Positions 1 through 5,604 of a stretch of 5,604 bases of DNA are shown one piece after another. Both the position numbers and the translations under genes were made by a program. The notes below the pieces were generated by a model that was not told the origin of the DNA, made no database searches, and saw nothing but the letters and a program-made list of their open reading frames with translations. The DNA lies in contig JAQGMD010000404.1 of the NCBI GenBank assembly GCA_028292565.1, positions 1-5,604 on the forward strand, written 5' to 3'. Origin of the DNA: Burkholderia sp. (GTDB lineage Bacteria > Pseudomonadota > Gammaproteobacteria > Burkholderiales > Burkholderiaceae). Position 1 is the first letter of the stretch. Every line of letters begins with the position of its first letter.

Positions 1-699
1 ATAGGTATTCGGTTCAAGCGTGAGGTGATACAGCGACAAATGCGGTGGCGAGAAATCGATGGCCGTTGCCACGTCCCGATGCGCCTCTTCCAGCGATTGC
101 CCGGGCAGCGCGTACATCAGGTCGAGATTGAAGTTGTCGAAATTCGCATGCGCGATCTCGACCGCGCGACGCGCCTCATCGCCGTCGTGTATGCGGCCGA
201 GCGCCTGCAAATGATGCGGATTGAAGCTCTGGATACCGATCGACAAACGGTTGATGCCGCTGGCGCGATACGACCTGAACTTCTCCGCTTCGAAGGTACC
301 CGGATTGGCCTCCATTGTGATTTCGGCTGCACCGTCGAGCGGCAACAGCGTGCGGATATCTGACATCAGCCGGTCAAGACCCGCCGCCGACATCAGGCTC
401 GGTGTGCCGCCGCCGATGAAGATCGTGTAGATCTTGCGCCCCCATATCAGGGGCAGCGCGGCCTCGAGGTCGGCACGCAAGGCCGCGATATATTCTTCCT
501 CGGGAAATCCGCCTGTAGCTTCGTGCGAATTGAAGTCGCAATACGGGCATTTCCGGACGCACCAGGGAAAATGCACATACAGCGACAGCGGCGGCAACGC
601 AGTGAGATTGAGCGTGCCTGGTTTCAGGAATGCGGTGGCAGCCTGTGCCGCACCGCTCACAGTCTGGGCGCCCGATCCGATGGGCTTGATAGGAATCAT
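1..699 (-). CDS. hemW: HemW, radical SAM heme chaperone (3' end cut by window edge)
   Basis: This is the first 233 residues of a HemN/HemW-family radical SAM protein; the frame runs off the left edge without a stop. The CxxxCxxC cluster motif is Cys47, Cys51 and Cys54, in the context PWCVRKCPYCDF. The residue two after the last Cys is Phe56; coproporphyrinogen dehydrogenase HemN has a fourth Cys there, so HemW fits better. Other family blocks are GGGTPS (96-101), EANPG (130-134), GIQSF (155-159), the LGR.H segment (167-171) and DLMYALPGQ (193-201). HemW is known to bind heme and pass it to target proteins; it is a cytosolic heme chaperone, not a heme-synthesis enzyme. The start ATG (699-697) overlaps the rdgB stop as ATGA, which suggests translational coupling. 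The N-terminus has 46 residues before the first Cys, about 30 more than in E. coli, so a later start such as the GTG at 660 remains possible. Confidence 0.93.
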   Translation of the reverse strand, partial: MIPIKPIGSGAQTVSGAAQAATAFLKPGTLNLTALPPLSLYVHFPWCVRKCPYCDFNSHEATGGFPEEEYIAALRADLEAALPLIWGRKIYTIFIGGGTPSLMSAAGLDRLMSDIRTLLPLDGAAEITMEANPGTFEAEKFRSYRASGINRLSIGIQSFNPHHLQALGRIHDGDEARRAVEIAHANFDNFNLDLMYALPGQSLEEAHRDVATAIDFSPPHLSLYHLTLEPNTY

Positions 700-1280
700 C
701 GTAGTTTTTCAACCAGTAGGCGTAACGCCTGTCCGCGATGTGACAGCCGGTTCTTTTCATCGGAGGACAACTCCGCCGCTGTTTTACCAAGCGACGGCAG
801 CAGGAAATAGGGATCGTAGCCGAAGCCGCCCTCGCCGCGCGCTTGCGCGACGATTTCGCCGTCCCAACGGCCTTCGGCGATAATGGGCTGTGGATCGTCG
901 GCATGCCGCACGAAGACCAGCACACAATAATAGTAGGCCGATTTATCCGCGTGCGCCACGAGGTCGGCATTGAGCTTTTGATTATTGCGCGCATCCGATT
1001 TCGGCTCGCCCGCATAGCGCGCGGACAACACGCCAGGCGCACCGCCGAGCATATTGACGCAGACGCCGGAGTCATCCGCCAGCGCCGGCAAACCGGTGAG
1101 GCGAGCCGCATGGCGCGCTTTTGCGAGCGCATTCTCGACGAAGGTCGGATGCGGTTCTTCCGCTTCCGGAACATTGAATTCGCCCTGCGTATGCAGTTCG
1201 AAACCGATGGGCGCAAGCATCTGGCTGAATTCCTTCAGCTTGCCGGCGTTGTTTGATGCGAGAACGATGGTGCGGGACAT
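696..1280 (-). CDS. rdgB: RdgB/HAM1 non-canonical purine NTP pyrophosphatase
   Basis: A complete 194-residue HAM1/RdgB-family protein, close to the usual length of about 195-200. This enzyme hydrolyses dITP, ITP, dXTP and XTP to the monophosphate and pyrophosphate, keeping deaminated purines out of DNA and RNA. Visible family signatures are the N-terminal ASNNAGK nucleotide-binding loop (8-14), FVENALAKARHAA (47-59), the catalytic/metal-binding ADDSG (68-72), the SARYAG segment (86-91), GFGYDP (152-157) and the C-terminal SHRGQAL (180-186). The ATG at 1280 gives the normal family N-terminus. No Shine-Dalgarno is visible: the 21 nt before the start are pyrimidine-rich and follow a terminator-like hairpin. 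The gene lies 81 bp downstream of rph and overlaps hemW by the ATGA arrangement. The rph-rdgB pairing also occurs in other bacteria, for example rph-ysnA in Bacillus subtilis. Confidence 0.97.
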   Translation of the reverse strand: MSRTIVLASNNAGKLKEFSQMLAPIGFELHTQGEFNVPEAEEPHPTFVENALAKARHAARLTGLPALADDSGVCVNMLGGAPGVLSARYAGEPKSDARNNQKLNADLVAHADKSAYYYCVLVFVRHADDPQPIIAEGRWDGEIVAQARGEGGFGYDPYFLLPSLGKTAAELSSDEKNRLSHRGQALRLLVEKLR

Positions 1281-1290
1281 GATGAAAACA

Positions 1291-1320
1291 GAAAAGACAA
1301 AACGGGGATTGTATCCCCGT
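1291..1320 (-). terminator. Intrinsic terminator-like hairpin after rph
   Basis: On the minus strand an 8-bp perfect stem, ACGGGGAT paired with ATCCCCGT (1320-1313 and 1309-1302), encloses a 3-nt loop. It is followed directly by a T-rich run, TTTTGTCTTTTC. This is the form of a Rho-independent terminator, about 42 bp past the rph stop. It would end or weaken transcripts from the kinase-phosphatase-rph operon before rdgB. The T-tract is interrupted by G and C, so termination may be partial. Confidence 0.65.
1308..1313 (-). promoter_or_regulatory. Possible -10 element for rdgB-hemW inside the terminator loop
   Basis: The minus strand reads TACAAT (1313-1308), five of six matches to the sigma70 -10 consensus, exactly across the loop of the hairpin. 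It would start transcription near 1301 and leave a leader of about 20 nt before the rdgB ATG. No good -35 box stands 16-18 bp upstream, so this is a weak candidate. Confidence 0.25.
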
Positions 1321-1361
1321 CCTGCTTTGAAACGCTTGAAGCGCGAATTAAAGGGCCACGG

Positions 1362-2093
1362 CTAAAGTGGCATGCCGAGTGATTTCTTTTGCAATGTTTT
1401 CAGTTCGGAGATTCCTAATTGCGCAAGATCCAGCATCTTGTTCATCGTCGCGCGATCGAATACCTCGCCCTCGGCGGTGCCCTGCACTTCCACGAAACGC
1501 CCGGCATCGGTCATCACGACATTCATGTCGGTATCGCAGTCGGAATCTTCAAGGTAATCCAGGTCGAGCACCGGCACGCCGCGGTAAACACCGACCGATA
1601 TCGCGGCGACGAAATGTTTAATGGGAATCGCGGTAATGGCATTTTGCTCAACCAGCTTGCCAAAGGCATCATGCGCGGCCACCATCGCCCCCGTGATCGC
1701 CGCGGTGCGCGTACCGCCGTCAGCCTGGATCACATCACAATCCAGGTGCAGCGTGCGCTCGCCAAATGCATCGAGATCAAATGCCGCGCGCAGCGAGCGG
1801 CCGATCAGCCGCTGGATTTCCTGCGTACGTCCGGACTGCTTTCCTTTGGCCGCCTCGCGGTCCATACGCGTATGGGTGGAGCGCGGAAGCATGCCGTACT
1901 CGGCGGTCAGCCATCCCTGTCCTTTGCCTTTCAAAAAGCCGGGCACCTTCTCCTCGATGCTGGCGGTGCAGATCACGCGCGTATCACCGAACTCGATCAG
2001 CACCGAGCCTTCCGCATGCTTGGTGTATTGACGGGTAATGCGGACAGGACGCAAGGCGTCGGCGGGACGCCCGCTCGGCCGGATTTCATGCAT
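1362..2093 (-). CDS. rph: RNase PH, phosphorolytic 3'-5' exoribonuclease
   Basis: A complete 243-residue RNase PH, near the family norm of about 238. RNase PH uses inorganic phosphate to trim 3' ends, chiefly the extra nucleotides after the CCA end of tRNA precursors, and also acts in rRNA and RNA turnover; the active enzyme is a ring-shaped hexamer. Recognisable blocks are [20 protein letters not shown] (15-34), [17 protein letters not shown] (60-76), the [17 protein letters not shown] stretch (87-103), and [14 protein letters not shown] (118-131) with the phosphate-binding GGTR. The acidic DSDCDTDMN (183-191) and VQGTAEG (203-209) follow. The start ATG at 2093 adds about three residues before the usual RPSGR motif. 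It follows the phosphatase stop by 9 bp with no clear Shine-Dalgarno, consistent with translation coupled to the upstream gene. Its stop is TAG, followed by the hairpin at 1291-1320. Confidence 0.98.
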   Translation of the reverse strand: MHEIRPSGRPADALRPVRITRQYTKHAEGSVLIEFGDTRVICTASIEEKVPGFLKGKGQGWLTAEYGMLPRSTHTRMDREAAKGKQSGRTQEIQRLIGRSLRAAFDLDAFGERTLHLDCDVIQADGGTRTAAITGAMVAAHDAFGKLVEQNAITAIPIKHFVAAISVGVYRGVPVLDLDYLEDSDCDTDMNVVMTDAGRFVEVQGTAEGEVFDRATMNKMLDLAQLGISELKTLQKKSLGMPL

Positions 2094-2102
2094 GGGCTGG
2101 AC

Positions 2103-3032
2103 CTAATTTTTCGATGTGACGCGGGACGATTTTTCGATGGCGCCGCGAATTTCCTCGATCGCTTTTTCAATCTCGGTCTCGTTGAACGCATCAGCATTTT
2201 CCAGGTCCGCGCGCGGCGCCTGGATCGTGGTGGTGACACTACCGATCGGCAAGGTATGAGTGGTGATGGTCGTGTTCGCGTCCTGGACCACGTTGGTGCC
2301 TTCCCACATCATCGCCAGCGCGGTGACATTGTCGCTCGACTTGCCGGCGATCCCGGTGGCGGTGGCGAGCAGCTCCGGCACCGCGCGCACCACGGTATTG
2401 TTATGCAGGCGTTGTGCCAGCACGTGGTCCGGCAACACCGACCACAATCCATCCGAGCATAACAGGAGGACATCGCCGGCTTGCAAGCTGGCGCGACGCG
2501 ACAGTTCGATGATCGGCATATTCGGCGCGCCCAGGCAATTGAACAGCTTGTTGCGGTCCGGATGGGTATCGCGTTCGGACGGATCGACTTTGCCCTGTGC
2601 GATCAGCGTCTCGATCCTGGAGTGATCGCGCGTGCGCGCCAATATCTGGCCCTTACGCATCCAGTAAAGCCTTGAATCACCGCAATGCGCCCAGAATGCG
2701 CAGTTATGCTGGATCAGGCAGGCGACGATAGTCGTGCGCGGCGTTTCCGGCAGGTTATTGATGGCCCGATAGCGATGTATCTCGCGATGGGCGGCGAAGA
2801 AACTGTCTTCCAGAAACCGCTCCGGCTTCTTTACATACGGATTCGCATTTTGCTGGAACAGCGAACCTATGGTTTGCATCGCAATGGTCGCTGCCATCTC
2901 GCCCTGGATGTGGCCGCCCATGCCGTCAGCAAGCAACAGCAGCAGCGCATCGCGGGTAAAGCTGTAGCCCATGCGGTCCTGGTTGTTCCTGCGGCCGCCG
3001 ATATGGCTTTCTTGATAAACAGAGAATCGCAT
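2103..3032 (-). CDS. PP2C-type Ser/Thr protein phosphatase
   Basis: A complete 309-residue PPM/PP2C phosphatase, a Mg/Mn-dependent enzyme that removes phosphate from Ser and Thr. The catalytic domain covers about residues 1-243 and keeps the metal-binding residues: Asp19 in RRNNQDR, Asp36-Gly37 in ADGMGGH, GDSR with Asp119, SDG with Asp194, and SSDN with Asp234. No signal peptide or membrane segment is visible, so it should act in the cytosol. A tail of about 65 residues follows the domain. Residues 246-269 hold nine Thr, and residues 285-301 are predicted by eye to form a charged helix with Ile288, 292, 295 and 299 in heptad spacing. It lies 9 bp after the kinase gene and 9 bp before rph, so it is the probable counter-enzyme of that kinase. 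It resembles the Stp/PrpC group, but I do not assign a symbol. Confidence 0.95.
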   Translation of the reverse strand: MRFSVYQESHIGGRRNNQDRMGYSFTRDALLLLLADGMGGHIQGEMAATIAMQTIGSLFQQNANPYVKKPERFLEDSFFAAHREIHRYRAINNLPETPRTTIVACLIQHNCAFWAHCGDSRLYWMRKGQILARTRDHSRIETLIAQGKVDPSERDTHPDRNKLFNCLGAPNMPIIELSRRASLQAGDVLLLCSDGLWSVLPDHVLAQRLHNNTVVRAVPELLATATGIAGKSSDNVTALAMMWEGTNVVQDANTTITTHTLPIGSVTTTIQAPRADLENADAFNETEIEKAIEEIRGAIEKSSRVTSKN

Positions 3033-3041
3033 GATGTCGGG

Positions 3042-4049
3042 TTACCGCGTTTCTTCCTGAATGGTCGTTGCGGAAGAAGGCACTCTCCTGCCGATTCCGC
3101 TAAAAAATGTCCGGACCTTGTTGGAAACCTTATCCAGCAGAGCGGCCTCCCTCTTTTGCGGCACCGGTTCGCGCAGCGCCTTCTGCAGAGCAAACACGCT
3201 CTGCGGGCGCTCCAGCGGATCGATGCGCAGGCTCCATCGAATCACGTCGATCAGTTCCTCCGAATACATGCTTTCCAGCTTGCGGAAATGATCTTCCATC
3301 TTGTCGTTAGTCTGGCGCTGGTCCGCTGGCTGTGGCGGAGCACCGACCATGCAGGCGAACATCGACGCGCCGATACTGTAGATGTCGGTCCATGGGCCGA
3401 GGCTGCCGTTCTTCACATATAACTCGGGCGGCGCAAAACCGGGCGTGTACATCGGATACAGCTTGGGCAGGTCGGTCTTCAACGTCTGTCGCGCGGCACC
3501 GAAATCCAGCAGGATCGGCGTACCGTCGACGCGCAGGTAGATATTGGCCGGCTTCAGGTCGAGGTGCAGTAATTTATTGGTATGCACTTCGCGCAAACCA
3601 TTCATCACCTGGTTGAACATCTTGCGGATGAAACGTTCCGATACCAAGGGCCTTTCGCCTTTATCGCGACGCCGCAGGATGTGATCCTGCAGGGAACGAC
3701 CGGACTCATAGGCCATTACCATGTACACGGTATCGTTGGCGCGAAAAAAATTGATGACGCTGACCACGTTGGGGTGGGAAATGCGCGCGAGCGCCCGGCC
3801 TTCCTCGAAGAAGCATTTAAGCCCTATCCGGAACACCGGCAGATTTTCCGCCGAGATTGCGGGCACCAGTTCGCCCGGCTGGCGCAACGCCAAGGAGCTC
3901 GGCAAGTACTCTTTGATGGCGACTGCATTGCCGTCTTCATCATAGGCGAGATAGACAATACTGAACCCGCCGGACGCAATCTTCTTTACAATGCGATATC
4001 CGGCAATTTCTAGTCCATCTGGCAACGGTGCGTTATTTTGCGCGGCCAT
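3042..4049 (-). CDS. Eukaryote-like (Hanks-type) Ser/Thr protein kinase, non-RD, soluble
   Basis: A complete 335-residue protein with one kinase domain at about residues 17-295. Visible motifs are the glycine loop IASGGFSIVY (24-33), catalytic Lys46 in VAIKEY, the probable helix-C Glu83, and the catalytic loop HLDLKPANI (162-170) with Asp164, Lys166 and Asn169. Then come DFG (182-184), a PPE version of APE (207-209), TDIYSIG (221-227) with Asp222, and the conserved Arg281. All key catalytic residues are present. Two deviations stand out: the residue before the catalytic Asp is Leu163 instead of Arg (non-RD), and the first and third glycines of the loop are Ala25 and Ser30. No transmembrane helix, PASTA or other sensor domain is seen. 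The C-terminal tail (about 296-335) is basic and may form an amphipathic helix, ending in a Ser/Thr-rich stretch. It is the first gene of the probable operon with the phosphatase and rph. Its substrates are unknown. Confidence 0.95.
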   Translation of the reverse strand: MAAQNNAPLPDGLEIAGYRIVKKIASGGFSIVYLAYDEDGNAVAIKEYLPSSLALRQPGELVPAISAENLPVFRIGLKCFFEEGRALARISHPNVVSVINFFRANDTVYMVMAYESGRSLQDHILRRRDKGERPLVSERFIRKMFNQVMNGLREVHTNKLLHLDLKPANIYLRVDGTPILLDFGAARQTLKTDLPKLYPMYTPGFAPPELYVKNGSLGPWTDIYSIGASMFACMVGAPPQPADQRQTNDKMEDHFRKLESMYSEELIDVIRWSLRIDPLERPQSVFALQKALREPVPQKREAALLDKVSNKVRTFFSGIGRRVPSSATTIQEETR

Positions 4050-4074
4050 AGTGTTCTTTATGAGTTTAGCTGCG

Positions 4075-4103
4075 ATTGTGTTGATAAATCCCTGTTTTGT
4101 AAA
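4075..4103 (-). promoter_or_regulatory. Candidate sigma70 promoter of the kinase-phosphatase-rph operon
   Basis: The minus strand shows a -35 box TTTACA (4103-4098, five of six to TTGACA), a 17-bp spacer, and a -10 box CACAAT (4080-4075, four of six to TATAAT). Transcription would start near 4068, giving a leader of about 20 nt before the kinase ATG at 4049. The leader carries only a weak purine run, AAAGAA, as ribosome site. The spacing is ideal but the -10 is imperfect, so confidence is moderate to low. Confidence 0.4.
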
Positions 4104-4112
4104 GCAGAAACC

Positions 4113-4117
4113 AAGGA
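4113..4117 (+). promoter_or_regulatory. Ribosome binding site that fixes the yicC TTG start
   Basis: AAGGA lies 7 nt before the TTG at 4125 and 22 nt before the next in-frame ATG at 4140. The spacing supports TTG as the true start. Confidence 0.7.
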
Positions 4118-4124
4118 CTGAATT

Positions 4125-5039
4125 TTGAGCATTCTCAGCATGACCGGATATGCGGTCACCTCACGCGAAGCGGCTGTCGGCACACTGACGATCGAGATCA
4201 AAAGCGTCAATTCCCGATTCCTCGACCTGCAATTCCGCATCAACGACGAACTGCGCGCCCTTGAGCCCGCGCTGCGCGAGGCAATCATGGGCCGCGTCGC
4301 GCGCGGCAAAGTCGAGTGCCGGCTGAGCTTCGGCCGTAAAGCCGCAAGTGGCGGCGCGCAGACACTGAACCCCACGTTGCTTGCCTCTTTGGCAAGACTG
4401 CAGGACGAAGTGCGCCAGCAATTCAGCACCGCCCCGGGCATGACGGTCAACGAAGTGCTGCGTTGGCCGGGCGTGATCGAAGAAACCGAAATTGGCCAGG
4501 AAACGCTGCAGGCAGACGTTTCGGCCACCATGGCCGCTGCACTCGAAGCCTTCGTCGAATCCCGCGCCCGCGAGGGCGCCGCGCTGCAGACCATGCTGCT
4601 GTCGCGCATCGACGACATGGAGGCCATCGTTGCCCGCATTACACCGCTGGTGCCGCAAGCAGTCGCGCAATTCCAGCAAAAAGCCACCGACCGCATGCAT
4701 GAAGCGTTGGGCCTCGCGACGCAGGACGGTACAACGCAACCAGCTACGGTGTCGCGCGAAGAAGTGCTGGAACGCGTCCGCCAGGAAGTGACCGTGTACG
4801 GCATTCGCATCGACATCGCCGAAGAATTGTCGCGTTTGTCGGCGCACCTGTCGGAAACGCGCCACATCATCAAGAAAGGCGGGCAAGTCGGAAAGCGGCT
4901 CGACTTCATGATGCAGGAACTGAACCGCGAAGCCAACACCGTCGGCTCCAAGGCCGCGATGAAAGAACTGTCTGATGCGTCGATGGCGATGAAACTGTTG
5001 ATCGAGCAGATGCGCGAACAGGTCCAGAACCTGGAATAG
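4125..5039 (+). CDS. yicC: YicC/YloC-family endoribonuclease
   Basis: A complete 304-residue YicC-family protein (E. coli YicC is about 287). Members have been reported as endoribonucleases (B. subtilis YloC) and, in E. coli, as a factor in small-RNA decay with PNPase. Visible blocks are the N-terminal SMTGYA (5-10), [13 protein letters not shown] (26-38), the [10 protein letters not shown] segment (56-65), [10 protein letters not shown] (111-120), and the conserved C-terminal part: [17 protein letters not shown] (226-242), [17 protein letters not shown] (256-272) and [14 protein letters not shown] (291-304). The start is TTG: it has a well-spaced AAGGA, and the extra SILS matches the short segment before the SMT motif in relatives. 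Residues about 197-210 look like a small insertion compared with E. coli. The gene is divergent from the kinase operon and lies 55 bp before gmk, probably in the same transcript. Confidence 0.95.
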   Translation: MSILSMTGYAVTSREAAVGTLTIEIKSVNSRFLDLQFRINDELRALEPALREAIMGRVARGKVECRLSFGRKAASGGAQTLNPTLLASLARLQDEVRQQFSTAPGMTVNEVLRWPGVIEETEIGQETLQADVSATMAAALEAFVESRAREGAALQTMLLSRIDDMEAIVARITPLVPQAVAQFQQKATDRMHEALGLATQDGTTQPATVSREEVLERVRQEVTVYGIRIDIAEELSRLSAHLSETRHIIKKGGQVGKRLDFMMQELNREANTVGSKAAMKELSDASMAMKLLIEQMREQVQNLE

Positions 5040-5094
5040 GCAACAACAGTTCGGTATTGAATTAACAGCTACAGCAGTACCCACGAGAATACTT

Positions 5095-5604
5095 ATGATC
5101 GACCTTAATCCTCCCTCCGGCAGCCTGTTCATGGTCGTGGCCCCGTCCGGCGCCGGAAAGTCCACGCTGGTAAATGCCCTGCTCGCGCAGGAGCCGACCA
5201 TCAAATTGTCGATCTCCTACACCACCCGCGCCCCCCGGCCAGGTGAAATGCACGGTCGCGAGTATTACTTCACTTCGGTGGAAGATTTCCAGAAGCGGCG
5301 TGAGAATGGGGAATTTTTAGAGTCAGCCGAAGTCCACGGTAATTACTATGGAACATCACGGCTGCTCATTTCCGAACAAATGAAAGCCGGCACCGACGTC
5401 CTGCTCGAGATTGATTGGCAAGGCGCGCAGCAGGTAAAGAAGCAATTTCCGGATGCGGTTGGCATATTCATCCTGCCACCCTCCATCGCTGCCCTGGAAG
5501 AGCGCCTGAAGAAGCGCGGACAGGACGAGCCCCACGTGATTACGAGGCGGATTCTGGCCGCCGGCGGGGAAATCGCGCATGCACCCGAGTTCGAATATGT
5601 TATT
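5095..5604 (+). CDS. gmk: Guanylate kinase (3' end cut by window edge)
   Basis: The first 170 residues of guanylate kinase, which converts GMP and ATP to GDP and ADP in the cytosol; the family is usually about 205 residues, so some 35 are missing beyond the window. The P-loop is APSGAGKST (16-24). GMP-binding blocks are [11 protein letters not shown] (41-51) with Arg45 and Arg48, REYYF (55-59), and [15 protein letters not shown] (74-88). The [11 protein letters not shown] block (104-114) and the lid segment RLKKRGQDE (137-145) follow. The ATG at 5095 gives the normal short lead of about 15 residues before the P-loop; a weak GAG stands 7 nt upstream. A later ATG at 5131 would leave almost nothing before the P-loop and is less likely. 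The yicC-gmk order is common in bacteria. In betaproteobacteria rpoZ and a spoT/rel gene often follow, which I cannot see here. Confidence 0.97.
   Translation, partial: MIDLNPPSGSLFMVVAPSGAGKSTLVNALLAQEPTIKLSISYTTRAPRPGEMHGREYYFTSVEDFQKRRENGEFLESAEVHGNYYGTSRLLISEQMKAGTDVLLEIDWQGAQQVKKQFPDAVGIFILPPSIAALEERLKKRGQDEPHVITRRILAAGGEIAHAPEFEYVI

Larger units (their letters stand above)
4050..4124. promoter_or_regulatory. Divergent control region between kinase operon and yicC-gmk
   Basis: A 75-bp AT-richer gap separates the two outward-facing start codons. It must hold the leaders, and probably the promoters, of both transcription units unless they start inside the flanking genes. One reasonable sigma70-like promoter is seen facing the kinase. 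None is convincing facing yicC; GATAAA at 4083-4088 is a possible -10 without a good -35. I see no clear operator palindrome. Confidence 0.6.

Noticed and set aside
374..1216. 280-codon minus-strand open frame over rdgB and hemW
   Set aside because: It is a different frame of the same strand. The rdgB and hemW frames have full family signatures, while this one is Arg/Ser-rich without motifs.
1333..1343. Short palindrome CGCTTGAAGCG between rph and rdgB
   Set aside because: The arms are only 5 bp around a single base, too tight for a hairpin and too short to argue for an operator alone. Such matches arise often by chance.
1419..2462. 347-codon open frame on the plus strand across rph and the phosphatase
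   Set aside because: It is antisense to two well-recognised genes. Its protein is rich in Arg, His and Gly with no recognisable motif, as expected from the opposite strand of GC-rich codons.
2685..3422. 245-codon plus-strand open frame opposite the phosphatase and kinase
   Set aside because: Antisense to two conserved catalytic domains, no recognisable domain, and typical shadow composition.
4081..4109. TTGATA as a -35 box for yicC
   Set aside because: The hexamer is good, but the sequence 16-18 bp downstream (around GCAGAA) is not a -10. No convincing yicC promoter could be set.
4058..4951. 297-codon minus-strand open frame opposite yicC
   Set aside because: Ser/Arg-rich low-complexity translation antisense to yicC, and in conflict with the kinase promoter region. 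No motif.
5040..5094. Possible promoter or terminator between yicC and gmk
   Set aside because: TTGAAT at 5057 has no -10 at proper spacing, and no hairpin with a T-run is present. The gap is best read as intra-operon spacing.
4161..5204. 347-codon open frame on the minus strand opposite yicC and the gmk start
   Set aside because: It lies opposite the conserved YicC protein, crosses into gmk, and its composition (many His, Arg, Phe, Gln) looks like a shadow frame. No family motif.
1..5604. Search for a mobile element, CRISPR array, toxin-antitoxin pair or defence system
   Set aside because: No direct-repeat array, transposase, integrase, att-like repeat or small paired genes were seen. All coding space is filled by conserved housekeeping or signalling genes.

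Overview
The window reads as ordinary chromosomal DNA of a betaproteobacterium. The moderately high GC content, the protein sequences and the gene order point to Burkholderiales, perhaps Oxalobacteraceae such as Herminiimonas or its relatives; the genus is an inference. Coding density is very high. I see no tRNA, rRNA, CRISPR array, insertion sequence, prophage or other sign of recent transfer. Every gene looks intact, apart from the two cut by the window edges.

Left arm, minus strand, in order of transcription from about 4049 down to 1. It starts with a eukaryote-like Ser/Thr protein kinase (3042-4049) and a PP2C-type protein phosphatase (2103-3032). RNase PH, rph, follows (1362-2093). These three genes are separated by only 9 bp each, so they are probably one operon. 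After rph comes an 81-bp gap holding a strong hairpin with a T-rich tail (about 1291-1320). Then come the inosine/xanthosine triphosphate pyrophosphatase rdgB (696-1280) and the radical-SAM heme chaperone hemW (699 to beyond position 1). Their stop and start codons overlap as ATGA.

Right arm, plus strand. Across a 75-bp divergent control region (4050-4124) lie yicC (4125-5039, TTG start), a YicC/YloC-family endoribonuclease, and gmk (5095 to beyond 5604), guanylate kinase.

The products cover reversible Ser/Thr phosphorylation (kinase and phosphatase), RNA processing and turnover (RNase PH, YicC), purine nucleotide supply and clean-up (Gmk, RdgB) and heme handling (HemW). The pieces are known families and the order looks like a conserved betaproteobacterial neighbourhood, not an exotic system. 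The parts most worth a second look are the kinase/phosphatase pair and the rph-rdgB junction. The kinase is non-RD, with an altered glycine loop and no membrane anchor or sensor domain. The phosphatase has a Thr-rich tail ending in a heptad helix. At the rph-rdgB junction a terminator-like hairpin carries a -10-like sequence at its loop, just upstream of a gene with no Shine-Dalgarno.
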